Below, piece by piece: positions 30,528 to 40,992 of a DNA stretch of 64,000 nucleotides. The stretch lies in assembly GCA_946406115.1 (NCBI GenBank), contig OX291552.1, positions 1,178,001 to 1,242,000 of the forward strand, in the 5' to 3' direction. A model generated the notes under the pieces. That model did no database searches and was not told where the DNA came from. It saw only the letters and a list, made by a program, of their open reading frames with translations. This DNA is from Apoda limacodes (lineage: Eukaryota > Arthropoda > Insecta > Lepidoptera > Limacodidae). A program made the translations under genes and the position numbers. Positions within the stretch are counted from its first letter, which is position 1; each line of letters opens with the position of its first letter.

Positions 30528-30767
30528 GTGTTGTCCTTGTTGGTGTGCGCTTGGGAGCGTGGCGTGCTGTTCTGCGTGAGCGCGTCGCGCACGACGGGCC
30601 GCGAGCACGTGGTCGCGTGGCGTGCTCCGCCACCGCCCCCGCCGCACCGACGCGCGCACGCCTCCCCTGCACATCTGCTCCGAGCGAAGGAAGCGCTGCA
30701 GCACCTGCTCGGGGACGTACCTACGCACCACCATCAGGTTACACAACTCACTACATATATAACATAA
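30528..30767 (+). CDS. dx: deltex exon H: end of the DTC domain (last coding exon, tentative)
   Basis: The acceptor is tgtgttgcag at 30527, phase 0. VLSLLVCAWERGVLFCVSAS then RTTGREHVVAW matches the family (VL.LL..AWERRLIFT.G.S.TTG....VVW). After that the expected NEIHHKTE and GHGYPD blocks are replaced by a proline run and HASPAHLLRAKEALQHLLGD, which lines up only loosely. The frame ends at TAA 30767. The true end could instead use a donor such as catcag|gttaca near 30738 and a further exon that I cannot find. An old jockey-like relic lies directly before the acceptor. Confidence 0.8.
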   Translation: MLSLLVCAWERGVLFCVSASRTTGREHVVAWRAPPPPPPHRRAHASPAHLLRAKEALQHLLGDVPTHHHQVTQLTTYIT

Positions 30768-31733
30768 GTAAACTGGTTTATTAATATTCATGAAAGAGCT
30801 GCTGATACAGTTCACCAGTATAACCCACTAGCCCAGGGGTACACATTTTATCAATATCACAAATATAAATCAGTTACTTAAAAGCGGCACGTTTAACTAT
30901 TTCCCCGAACCAGCGACCCCGAAATGGATACAACATGTAACCGATACTCTTCAACTAACTGCACGACTACCAGTTTTCCTCCCTCAGTAACTTCTGCACA
31001 TCAAGTTCTGGAATCAAACGAAAGAATTTCCGAAATTTTTAACAAAGGATAATGGGCAAAATGGGACCAAATGTTTACCATCAAATAAGAATAGTAGTAG
31101 ACAAAAAAAGTCAGTTTTTTTTTATTACGACATTACTCATCTTATTTTATGTGAACACAAAACTAATACAAATACCTATATGATTTAATATTTGGCACTA
31201 TTACCTGTACGATTTTCTATTCCTTAGCCTGTGAATGCTTGCACCACTAGGGACATTACTCGCGCGTTGCTGGCCCTTTAAAAATCTAATCACGCCCTTC
31301 TTAAAGAACTCTCTTGAGCTAACTTCCTTTGGGTTGGTGAGTTCGTTAACAAGCGCTTTCAACTGTTTCGTTAACATTTTTAACAGTTGGCAATTTTATA
31401 AATAAAATTAATGTTTACTCTGTGGTATACCGATCGCGTTTGCGCTCGGTCGCGCTTATATCGGTGACACGCTAACGTCGGTGACGCATTAAACGATATT
31501 ATACGTACGTACTATACGTAGGTACAAAAACAAGTTTCTCTTGTACATTCAGTGTTAAGTTTTTATTTTTGCGTTAGAGTACTTAAAAAATAACTGTCGT
31601 CCATCCTCTGTTTTGTATGTCGCCCGATAAATAGTTCCAATCTACGACTGGCATCAGACACTTTGTAGCGCACATCTGTGCGACATCACGGTACTAAAGG
31701 TAAACGTGTATGGCAAGGAAATAAAACTTAAAA
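30768..31733. other. Downstream of deltex stop: possible 3' untranslated region and LINE relic
   Basis: AT-rich; no coding exon of deltex found. 31205-31350 is another diverged jockey-like LINE tail (gaatgcttgcaccactaggg, acattactcgcgcgttgctgg). AATAAA-type signals occur at 31399 and about 31718, but I cannot say which is used. Confidence 0.5.
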
Positions 31734-32061
31734 AAGTAGCTTTTTCGCGATGATTGTAAAACTCGTTGTAAGATTCTACTATAAATACAACTTGGTGACG
31801 TCTCTATGTCTCCGTTTCCGAGTGTCACTCTTTGAGCACTTGTTGTCTCGATGTTACACATGAGAAAGTAGTGAAATGCTCTGTCGTGAAGCTATGGGAT
31901 GACTGTTGATATAATTACGTAGAATTTAATTAGAATTAAATGACAGCGATCCGATAATATAGAAGTGAGTACCTACTAGTACAGTACTAGTAAACACACT
32001 TTATTTACAATTAATGTATTATTTTAGTTTATACAATTAGTAGTGTTCTAAAACATGCCTT
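31734..32061. repeat. 328-bp direct duplication, copy 1
   Basis: Near-identical to 33691-34018 (offset exactly 1957 bp); the only difference I saw is tatacaatt against tataaaatt. It contains 'ctataaatacaacttggtga'. No coding frame; no TG...CA termini or target duplication, so an LTR pair is not supported. Confidence 0.85.
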
Positions 32062-33690
32062 AACGTGATGAATTCATGATATTCACCAAATCGAAGCGAG
32101 AGACGTCGCTGTAGATGGTCTTGAAGTATTCGAAATTGACCGCGATAATGCAATCACGGTGCGCGGAAAGATTAAGTTATTATTAGATTTGTTAGATATT
32201 ATTTCTGTGTCTCCTATAAATTGACCACAAGGTGTAAATAATTTGTTATTGCTCATGTTTCTCTATAATGCGTACTTGAGGTGTTTGTGCACACGCGGTG
32301 ATGATTACTAGTATTTTGTTTGGACCGGCACCAACCAGTAATGAGGCACCCACCAGAAATGAGGCACCCAGCCACAAATCTCAACATAATACGATTTCTA
32401 AAACATATGTAATGTAAGTTACAATAGTACAGATATGTATATGATCTAACAATTAAAATGAGTTGTTAAACACGTGTATCTTTTACTATGGTCAGGTTTG
32501 CAACTCAATTGAAATTATAATATTTTTTTTTTAAATAGACTGAAATAAAACATTAGACTGACAGCTTTTTTTCTTGAAACCGTAAAATGAGTCAGTATTT
32601 GATAGACTATCCAGTGATCGGTCTCGTCGGTGGACATTTGGTCCAAACTCCATACACTTGGCCTATTCTCCTTTTTTAAATCAAACTTTATTCAAGTAGG
32701 TTTCTAAGAACACTTTTGAATTGTCAATACAATGTAAACAATGTTAATTTCTGCCAAAAAGAGCTGGCTTTGTTCAATCCGTTGCGGTTATTGTCACAAA
32801 CAAAACACGCGCAGTACTGTAGTATGTTGTATGGGAGAGGAGTCTACAATTTATATTTATTTATACTAATAGTGCGCGTGGCTCCGCTCGTGGGTTTGAA
32901 TTTTTTGGGATAAAATGTAGCCTTTGCGGTAATTCAGAATGTAAATTGTCTCCATACCATATTAGTTGTGTTAAGTATATTTTTAACTTTGTAGCAGTCA
33001 TGCGGCAACGAGTTCTCGGTCACGTAGGTGCTGCCGGGAGACCAACATGATGTAGACGGCGTGGACAAGTGCGCAGTGAATCGGTGCTGAGCTGCGCTGA
33101 GTTGTGAGGCTATCATCGGATATTGACAGATATTTAATATCGTTGTTAACTATATTAATTTACATTCAGAGGTCTACCCACAGTGTGAGTGACCGATAGG
33201 AAAATTATTTTCTTTTGTAGCGAAACAATAATCGATTTCATAGCAAAACTTAAGGTCGAAAAGCTATTTTGCCAAATAAAATAGACTTTATTTTTCAAAG
33301 CAAATGTAGTGGGCTGAATACTGTCTCTATAAATATCTCCTTTTAACATAAAGAGCGTCTAGATCAGAAGGTCATTATCGACAAACTCAACATAACTACT
33401 TGAAATATTGTTACAAAGCAACTGGTTCCTTTGGTGTTGTCTTTGCAGACCGAGCGACTCTGGTCCAGTGCTGGACACTAGTCACAGCATGTGGCCGGTA
33501 TTAATATCTTAAGCAAAATAAAAAGTAATATTTTAATAGTAGTACTAGTTGTAGGTAGTTTTTGCCCGCGGCTTTGCTCGTGGACGACGCACCACATAGT
33601 CGTTTACACTGAACGGATTCGGATGAAACATGGGCAAAATTTTAAGTTGAACTGAAAGCTTTAAAACGGCGAGCGCTATCTGAATCCATT
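32062..33690. other. Spacer between the 328-bp copies
   Basis: 32330-32385 contains a short partial duplication (agtaatgaggcaccc / agaaatgaggcaccc). 32676-32780 is a minus-strand LINE 3' end (aaatcaaactttattcaagt) related to 49350-49480. No gene recognised. Confidence 0.5.
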
Positions 33691-34018
33691 AAGTAGCTTT
33701 TTCGCGATGATTGTAAAACTCGTTGTAAGATTCTACTATAAATACAACTTGGTGACGTCTCTATGTCTCCGTTTCCGAGTGTCACTCTTTGAGCACTTGT
33801 TGTCTCGATGTTACACATGAGAAAGTAGTGAAATGCTCTGTCGTGAAGCTATGGGATGACTGTTGATATAATTACGTAGAATTTAATTAGAATTAAATGA
33901 CAGCGATCCGATAATATAGAAGTGAGTACCTACTAGTACAGTACTAGTAAACACACTTTATTTACAATTAATGTATTATTTTAGTTTATAAAATTAGTAG
34001 TGTTCTAAAACATGCCTT
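33691..34018. repeat. 328-bp direct duplication, copy 2
   Basis: Second copy of 31734-32061, same orientation. The flanks differ completely on both sides, so the borders are sharp. Confidence 0.85.
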
Positions 34019-34659
34019 TACAGATTATGTTAATAGTTTATTTATTAATAAAGTTAAATGAGTATTTGTTACTTATATGAACATTCCTTTGATGTTTAAG
34101 AGTGTAGGAATAGATCTGCTAAAATAAATAATAATTTATATTTGTTATTTGTAGAAGGTTGACGAAGTATTTTTATACAGATTTATTATTATTAATGTTT
34201 GTAATGTGATGTTTATAAGTAGGCGAGTGAACAATAGTTGCGGTGTGCGACAGTGTTCAGTGTACATGTACACTTGTGTACACCGTGTGTCTGTGTGACC
34301 CGGTTGTGGAAACAAACGTACTTGCATATCGCTGTCGGTTTAAAGGTCGGAAGCATTGATAATGATATACCTACTACATCTATTGTGCATGTTATATAAA
34401 GCTACCAAATGTAAGAATTTTGTGTGCCTCCTAAATAGCTCTGTAATGTTGGTTAGACCGTGTCTGGTGCCGGGCACAAACTGATACATTTGACGTTAGT
34501 ACACCCTAAGGAAGTGTCGTCATCACCGACCGCCCCCCCTTTCTTTTATTAAATACCTGGGTTTCAACCGCAAACTTGTTTACCACCTAAGTGGTATTAA
34601 AAATTGAAGTCGCTTGCATTTTGTTACTTGATGCTGAATTATTTAATTTCTAATACAAG
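34019..34659. other. Unassigned AT-rich stretch
   Basis: No gene, RNA or repeat recognised. 34250-34300 has GT-rich text (gtgtacaccgtgtgtctgtg). Confidence 0.35.
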
Positions 34660-35063
34660 GCTAGTAAACTCGAATGACTTTTACACAAAGCTAGTGAACT
34701 CGAATGACTTTTACACAAAGCTAGTAAACTCGAATGACTTTTACACAAAGTTAGTGAACTCGAATGACTTTTACACAAAGCTAGTAAACTCGAATGACTT
34801 TTACACAAAGCTAGTAAACTCGAATGACTTTTACACAAAGCTAGTAAACTCGAATGACTTACACAAAGCTAGTAAACTCGAATGACTTTTACACAAAGCT
34901 AATAAACTCGAATGACTTACACAAAGCTAGTAAACTCGAATGACTTTTACACAAAGCTAGTAAACTCGAATGACTTACACAAAGCTAGTAAACTCGAATG
35001 ACTTTTACACAAAGCTAGTAAACTCGAATGACTTTTACACAAAGCTAGTAAACTCGAATAACT
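34660..35063. repeat. 30-bp minisatellite, 14 units
   Basis: The unit contains CTAGTAAACTCGAATGACTT followed by TTACACAAAG. Most units are 30 bp; at least three are 27-28 bp, lacking TT(T) before ACACAAAG. Because 30 is a multiple of 3, both strands show long artificial open frames (LVNSNDFYTK). These are not genes. Confidence 0.95.
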
Positions 35064-36230
35064 TTGACAACTCAGATATTTACAAAATCCTGTTTTTTAG
35101 TGGAATAATCAAAGACTATCGTGTTGTGTCTCTAAAAGTGTCACAAGTTAAGTTCTGACAGTGTGCGGTCGATGGTGTTAGTGACACTGTTCCAACGATC
35201 AAACATTTAACTAATTTTAATTATTTTGGCGGTGCAGGGGGAGGGGGTGGTATTTGTTTCGTTTTTATAATATCATGACAATATACGAACATTCGCCAGC
35301 CCTAACCATATTTTGAGTTTTAATTATGTAAACAGTCGCCAGTATGTAACAATAAGTTACAAAATGACCGTCTTCCTTTAACTGAACACAATGTGCCGTT
35401 TCTGTTCTCAGTCTATCTGTACTGACTGTTTACCGATTACAAACCGAGCGCGGGCGAGAGGTTCAGCGACAGATGATAATACTTTCAATTGGTAGCTGCT
35501 TCATTAAGAGACTGATACCTTTATAGTAAATAGGCGTATGATAAATGTAGATATAACATCGATAGATTTGATTATCCTTATTCTAAAGACACTGTTATCA
35601 GAAATATTCTGCGTCACGTCTGTACGAATCGCATTTTTGTAATCGTTAAGAAAAAAATTTACTGAACTGTAACTTCTGTCTGGTTTTGTCATTTAGTTAA
35701 ATGATACGTCTTAAATAACGACAAAATTATTTACAGCCATCGTACATACGTTTAAAACTGTCTGGTGATGAATGATGATACACCTATTCCCTGCGGTGTG
35801 GCTATCAAAAAAAGGCTCGCAAAGGTGTGACAAAAACGAGGCGTATCTGCAGAAGGTTGTTGTCTTTTTCCAAAGTTTAGTTTTTATGATAGTTGCAGTG
35901 AATTAGCTTTATCTCTTTCTAAGGAGTGGTCAATTTTGTAAGACAATTGCGCAGTGCATAGGACATATTACAGAACTCGCAGTTTACTGCTGCACCAAAT
36001 TATTTTAAATTATTTTGGTTTCTCTTTTGCGAAAGGCCAAAGACTTAGCTACACAGCCATGTCAATATTATATTGAATTTGAAATTGTCTAACGACAGTA
36101 TTTCGGTAATTCTGTCAGGCATAACGAATGAACCGCGCAAAATGACGCAAAAAAATATTTTCGTAATAAGATTACGAAATTTATGCACATCTCTATTATA
36201 AGAGATAATATAATGATCACTAAATCTGTC
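35064..36230. other. Unassigned AT-rich stretch
   Basis: I see no gene, RNA or known repeat. Short G-rich run at 35232-35250 (ggtgcagggggagggggtgg). Confidence 0.4.
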
Positions 36231-36833
36231 AAAACGTTGGACAGCAGACATGGCCGCTCACGAAGCTGTAACATTTAGTCGTTCACCAAATCATAACAAA
36301 ACGTTGGACAGCAGACATGGCCGCTCACGAAGCTGTAACATTTAGTCGTTCACCAAATCATAACAAAACGTTGGACAGCAGACATGGCCGCTCACGAAGC
36401 TGTAACATTTAGTCGTTCACCAAATCATAACAAAACGTTGGACAGCAGACATGGCCGCTCACGAAGCTGTAACATTTAGTCGTTCACCAAATCATAACAA
36501 AACGTTGGACAGCAGACATGGCCGCTCACGAAGCTGTAACATTTAGTCGTTCACCAAATCATAACAAAACGTTGGACAGCAGACATGGCCGCTCACGAAG
36601 CTGTAACATTTAGTCGTTCACCAAATCATAACACAACGTTGGACAGCAGACATGGCCGCTCACGAAGCTGTAACATTTAGTCGTTCACCAAATCATAACA
36701 CAACGTTGGACAGCAGACATGGCCGCTCACGAAGCTGTAACATTTAGTCGTTCACCAAATCATAACACAACGTTGGACAGCAGACATGGCCGCTCACGAA
36801 GCTGTAACATTTATTCGTTCACCAAATCATAAC
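36231..36833. repeat. 67-bp minisatellite, nine units
   Basis: The unit begins AAAACGTTGGACAGCAGACA and ends TTCACCAAATCATAAC. Period is exactly 67 bp and units are almost identical: units 7-9 share CACAACG for CAAAACG, and the last has ttattcg for ttagtcg. The array ends in a partial 'aaatcataac' repeat. No spacers, so this is not CRISPR-like. Confidence 0.95.
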
Positions 36834-37592
36834 AAATCATAACAAATAATTTCATACAGTTTTAGACGTAAAACGATGATCATGATTTTGGTCGAGGTCT
36901 TCGGTACTATTATAGATTTATGATGCCAATAAAATATATGATATAAGAGTGTAGATATACTTAGTTCAATTATTAGTTACTATTGTTGCCAGTACGTGCC
37001 TCCCGAGTGCCTCCCGGGTGCCTCTCGAGTGCTTCCCAAGTGCCTCCCACCCACCTTGCGAGTACAAACAGATGTGTTGCTTGCTTGGGAGTTGTAATGT
37101 ATTAGTTAAGTAGCAAGTAAGTTAAGTCTTCCAATGTAACCGTGACTTCCGCGTGAGCTTTATCACTTAACTTTAGGTAAATCTGTTAAGTATCTAATAT
37201 GTACATTTGCATTTTATTGTATTTACGAATCTTGTTAAGATATTACAGTTTATACATATTTTAAGAAGTTTTACTTACTGGTTACCCAACCTAAGTCTGT
37301 AAGGTTTCAATAAATGGTACAATGTTGTTCATAATGACATACTTACCCCCTTTCCTGCTACACTTAACTACAATTCCTAGAAATCTTAAAAAATCTCGAT
37401 AATAGAAGTTTACAAATACATTTAAAGAAAATCTATTTTTAAAAAATCGGTTCCAAAAGCTGTTTACATAGGAACCTTAAGTTAATGCCTGTACGAATCG
37501 GTTTGACGGGTATTAATTACCTCACCGGGTGTTGTGGGAAAGTGTTTTTAAAAATATACCCATGTTTACAAATAATGTAGGTAATCATTATT
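36834..37592. other. Unassigned stretch with a short GTGCCTCCC repeat
   Basis: At 36994-37053 there are about five units of an 11-12-bp motif (gtgcctcccgag). Otherwise nothing recognised. Confidence 0.5.
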
Positions 37593-37835
37593 TAAAGAGA
37601 GGTAGGGCACTGCAAGTACTCGCTCGAATAAGCTGCCCCAACAAATAAAGAGGGGCATAGCAAGTACTTGTTCGAATGAGCGGCCCGAACTGGGGAAGTA
37701 CCTCCACCTTACATAAAACCGCGGCCACAATAACACTAACATTGAGTAGTGTTGTGTTCCTGGCGGTAAGTAAGGTTGCCAGAGTTCTCTTTGAGGATTC
37801 GCTGCGCGGACAGCGGAGGACCGGCGGTGCTTATC
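37593..37835 (+). promoter_or_regulatory. 5' leader of the jockey-like LINE at 37.6-44.4 kb
   Basis: Reverse-complement match of 24590-24836. It starts with the two related subunits (gtactcgctcgaataagc and gtacttgttcgaatgagc) and ends 'ggaccggcggtgcttatc', where Zenon copy 2 begins. The same leader resumes at 41068 (cgctgtcattgcttggcgta). A role as internal promoter is inferred from position only. Confidence 0.6.
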
Positions 37836-38122
37836 AAAGTCAAAGTCAAAATGGTTTATTCAAATAAGGATTTTACAATCACTTTTGAATCGTCAAAGTT
37901 ATAAAATATTATTTTTTGAACCCTCCCACCTTCCCGCTGGTTCACAATGTTGTTGATTTCTACCGAGAAGAATCCGGCAAGAAACTCGATAGTTACTCTT
38001 TTAAAAACACTATCAATAATACAAATAAACTAAAATACAATTAATGTTTTAAATAAAAAAATTTTAGTCGTACAATTTTATGTTCCTGTGCCTATACCTA
38101 TACATCCTGTAATTGAGCATCA

Positions 38123-38425
38123 TCAGTCCCAAGGATTTTTATCATTTACATAGTCTGAAATATTGTAGTATGCCTTTTTACAAAGTACCTGCTTGATAAA
38201 AGATTTAAATTTACTTATTGATAGATTTTGAATTTTATTGGGAACTTTGTTGTAAAAGTGTATACATTGCCCCATAAAAGAGTTACTTATTTTGTGTAGA
38301 CGTGTATCATGCACCAACAGCTTATTTTTACTTCTAGTATTTACTTTGTGAACGACACTTTTCTTGCTGAAACTATTGATATTTTTATGTACATATAAAA
38401 GATTTTCATAAATGTACTGCGACAC
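38123..38425 (-). pseudogene. Zenon copy 2 C-terminal domain, out of frame
   Basis: 100 codons: SQYIYENLLYVHKNINSF, then NTRSKNKLLVHDTRLHK, FYNKVPNKIQNLSISKFKSF and NDKNPWD at the end. It follows the RT by a frameshift at about 38430. It matches 13181-12786 of copy 1 closely. Confidence 0.8.
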
Positions 38426-38430
38426 TAAAG

Positions 38431-39837
38431 TTAAATTTTTACTTCCCTAAACCTATCCATCAGAGATATCCTAGATCCTAATTTATAAATAGCACGAATT
38501 GCCCTTTTTTGTAGCAAAAAAAATATTGTAGTTACATCAGCAGCGCAACCCCACAATAGGATACCATATGTCATTAAACTATGGAAATAGCTAAAATATA
38601 CTATTTTTGCAGAGTCGACATCGGTCAATTGTCTTATTTTCTTGATCGCATACACAGCAGAGCTAAGTTTTTTGGCTAGGTTATGAATATGAGGACCCCA
38701 TTGAAGTTTGGAGTTCAGCGTTATGCCAAGAAAGAGTGTTGAATTAACAAGTTCTAATTGCTCGCCATTAATATTAATACATGTCTGTCTGTGACTAACA
38801 TTTGGTAATGTAAATTTAACACATTTGGTTTTTTTTTCATTAAGTAACAAATTATTAGCGTTAAACCAATTTACAATTTTAGAAAGGGCATTATTTAATT
38901 CATTATAGCATGTCTGTCGTCTCTTAACTTTAAAAAGCAAAGAGGTGTCATCAGCAAATAAGACAATGTCATGGTTTGTTACATTATATGGGAGATCATT
39001 AATGTAAATAAGAAATAGAAAAGGACCTATAATTGAGCCCTGAGGGACTCCTATAGTGACTGCTGATCCCGGAGATCTTTCACCGTTGACATCTATTTTC
39101 TGTACTCTCCTACTCATATAGGATGTCAAAAGGTCGAGAGCTTTGCCTCTAATACCATAGTGATGTAGCTTCCTGATGAGATTTTCATGTTGAACACAGT
39201 CAAATGCCTTAGATAAATCACAAAACACTCCAAGGGCGTCATGCGAATCCTCCCAGGCGTTATATATATTTTTTAGTAGTGCCACTCCTGCATCGGTTGT
39301 GGAACGGCCTTTCATAAAACCAAACTGTTTACTACTAAGTAGCTCATTAATACAGAAATGGCTTAACATTTGACAAAGTATGATTTTTTCAAAAACTTTA
39401 CTGAGTATAGGTAGTATTGAAATAGGCCGAAAATTATTAGGATCTGTTGAACTACCTGATTTAAAAAGAGGTATAACTTTGCTAAGTTTCATCTCATCAG
39501 GAAACACACCACTATCAACACAACTATTAAATATAATGGCTAAGGGTTGTGCTATAACATGAATAATTGAATTTATAGTTTTTACAGAAAGTCCCCAAAG
39601 GTCTGTGGTGTTTTTATTTTTTAATGTTTTAAATGTATTAATGATATCCGTAGGACTAATGTTTTTAAATACAAAGGGAACGTTACATTCAGGAACACTA
39701 GTTTTTAATATTTTTTCTGCTAAGATTGGACTTGAGTTTAGATGTTCAGTTGTTTTGAATGGGATATTCCTAAAAAACTGTTCAAAGGCAACTGCTACCT
39801 CAGAATTTGTTTTAAAACTAGCATCATCTACAATCAA
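38431..39837 (-). CDS. Zenon copy 2 reverse transcriptase (468 codons)
   Basis: LINE reverse transcriptase, which copies the element RNA at the nicked target. One uninterrupted frame carries fingers and palm motifs in order: SGSSTDPNNFRPISILPILS (about residues 125-145), QFGFMKGRSTTDA, LGVFCDLSKAFDCVQHENLI, GVPQGSIIGPFLFLIYINDL, and the catalytic LFADDTSLLF (about residue 295), then NEKKTKCVKF and FLGITLNSKLQWGPHI. The frame stops at 38431, and the last 100 residues lie in another frame (38425-38123), so one frameshift removes the C-terminus. All catalytic residues are present. Its start ATG is internal to the ORF2 polyprotein; the upstream part is separated by a stop near 39940. Confidence 0.85.
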   Translation of the reverse strand: MIVDDASFKTNSEVAVAFEQFFRNIPFKTTEHLNSSPILAEKILKTSVPECNVPFVFKNISPTDIINTFKTLKNKNTTDLWGLSVKTINSIIHVIAQPLAIIFNSCVDSGVFPDEMKLSKVIPLFKSGSSTDPNNFRPISILPILSKVFEKIILCQMLSHFCINELLSSKQFGFMKGRSTTDAGVALLKNIYNAWEDSHDALGVFCDLSKAFDCVQHENLIRKLHHYGIRGKALDLLTSYMSRRVQKIDVNGERSPGSAVTIGVPQGSIIGPFLFLIYINDLPYNVTNHDIVLFADDTSLLFKVKRRQTCYNELNNALSKIVNWFNANNLLLNEKKTKCVKFTLPNVSHRQTCININGEQLELVNSTLFLGITLNSKLQWGPHIHNLAKKLSSAVYAIKKIRQLTDVDSAKIVYFSYFHSLMTYGILLWGCAADVTTIFFLLQKRAIRAIYKLGSRISLMDRFREVKI

Positions 39838-39948
39838 CTCAAAGTCCTGACAAGAATTCCTAGCTTTACCAGATTCATTATTTATTATGTTCCATGTAGT
39901 TTTTATTTTATTTGTTGAATTTTTTACTTTATGTCTGAGTCTACCTTT

Positions 39949-40191
39949 TTAAAGGTTTTTGAGTATTTTTTTTAAATATTCCCTAAATATTTGGCTATTA
40001 TTATATGTTTTTTCTTTATATAATTCATACAGTTTACGCCTACTTTTATGAATACCTGGAGTAGCCCATTCACTAAAACTAAAGCGACTGGAAATAAGTT
40101 TCTTTTTTGCAGTAAATATTTTATTATACTCTGTAGTAATAGTGTCAAGAACAGTATTGTACATATCATTTGGGTAGCCATTATAAAGCAA
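39949..40191 (-). pseudogene. Zenon copy 2, linker between endonuclease and RT
   Basis: 80 codons (LYNGYPNDMYNTVLDTITTE, FSFSEWATPGIHKSRRKLYE) identical in sequence to 14854-14612 of copy 1. It is part of ORF2, cut off by stops on both sides. Confidence 0.75.
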
Positions 40192-40200
40192 ATCTGGAAG

Positions 40201-40992
40201 TTAATGCATTAAGTTAGATTTAAATGATTCAACCCGTTTAGTTGTTATTGGTATAAAATTAATTTCCTTTTTAGTAATACTATTCTTTCTTTCTAAAACC
40301 ACTAACTGTCCACAATGATCTGACTCTAGATTGCTTATAATTGATTTTTGAATTGGTTTTATGTCAGTAAATATATTGTCGATGCAAGTGGCACTGGATA
40401 CAGCAATTCTAGTTGGTTCACAAAACAAATTATTTAAATTAAAAGACTGAAATAAGGCAAGCAATCTGGTGCTTAATGAGCTATTTTCCAAAATGTTTAT
40501 ATTGAAGTATCCACAAACAATGATTTGTTTATTGGAATTGCTGATTTTATTCAGCACTTCTTCCATAACTAATTCAAAATTATCATAAATTGCACAAGGC
40601 GGCTTGTATACACTCACAACAATGAGATGCTCAACTTCTGTACAGGAGAGCTTGGCAGTTCGCTCAACTGAGAGGCTCAGAATGTCTTTACGTTCCTTAA
40701 ACTTTAGCTGTTTATTAACTAAAATTAAAGAGCCACCATGGATAGCATTTACTCGGCTGAACGAACTTCCCACCTGGTGATTAGTGAAATTGAACATCAA
40801 CTGATGGCTGCGTAGCCAGTGTTCAGTGATACATAAAATGTCAATCTTTTGGCAGTTTATGAACAATTCAATTTCTAGTTCTTTCTGAGACATTCCTTGT
40901 ATATTCTGATGCACCAGGTTCAATGAAATATTATTTTTAGTATGATAAAGTTTATTTTTTTGGTTCTGTTTGCATAAAACTTGAGTAGACAT
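40201..40992 (-). CDS. Zenon copy 2 endonuclease (263 codons)
   Basis: Apurinic-type LINE endonuclease, which nicks target DNA. Motifs: LVHQNIQGMSQKELEIELF (N of the active site), ILCITEHWL (catalytic Glu), VVSVYKPP, VCGYFNINIL (where GDFN is usual, so the key Asp is Tyr here), and SDHCGQLVVL (catalytic Asp-His). The start MSTQVLCKQNQKNK is the first ATG in frame. The change GDFN to GYFN probably weakens or kills activity. Followed by a stop and then the pre-RT region 40191-39949. Confidence 0.8.
   Translation of the reverse strand: MSTQVLCKQNQKNKLYHTKNNISLNLVHQNIQGMSQKELEIELFINCQKIDILCITEHWLRSHQLMFNFTNHQVGSSFSRVNAIHGGSLILVNKQLKFKERKDILSLSVERTAKLSCTEVEHLIVVSVYKPPCAIYDNFELVMEEVLNKISNSNKQIIVCGYFNINILENSSLSTRLLALFQSFNLNNLFCEPTRIAVSSATCIDNIFTDIKPIQKSIISNLESDHCGQLVVLERKNSITKKEINFIPITTKRVESFKSNLMH

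Larger units (their letters stand above)
10400..30767 (+). other. dx: deltex homologue, C-terminal part of the gene (8 exons)
   Basis: Eight GC-rich exons, each bordered by AG...GT, join with consistent phases (0,1,1,0,1,0,2,0) into one open frame of 481 codons plus stop. The protein order is WWE-domain end, Pro-rich linker, Ser/Gln linker, acidic/Pro linker, RING (residues 253-304) and DTC domain (about 305-481). Deltex proteins are cytosolic and endosomal RING E3 ubiquitin ligases that bind the Notch ankyrin repeats through the WWE domains and control Notch trafficking. The Notch-binding N-terminus is not in this window. The introns (114 bp to 10.1 kb) hold most of the transposons between 10.6 and 30.5 kb. 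Exon boundaries are my reading and have no transcript support. Confidence 0.85.

Noticed and set aside
31734..34018. LTR pair of a small LTR retrotransposon
   Set aside because: No TG...CA ends, no target duplication and no gag/pol trace between the copies; kept only as a duplication.
34604..35158. Repeat-protein gene (LVNSNDFYTK repeats) on the plus strand and a second one on the minus strand
   Set aside because: The period of 30 bp is a multiple of three, so open frames appear on both strands automatically. No start context, splice sites or family match.
36231..36833. CRISPR-like array of 67-bp repeats
   Set aside because: Head-to-tail identical units without spacers.
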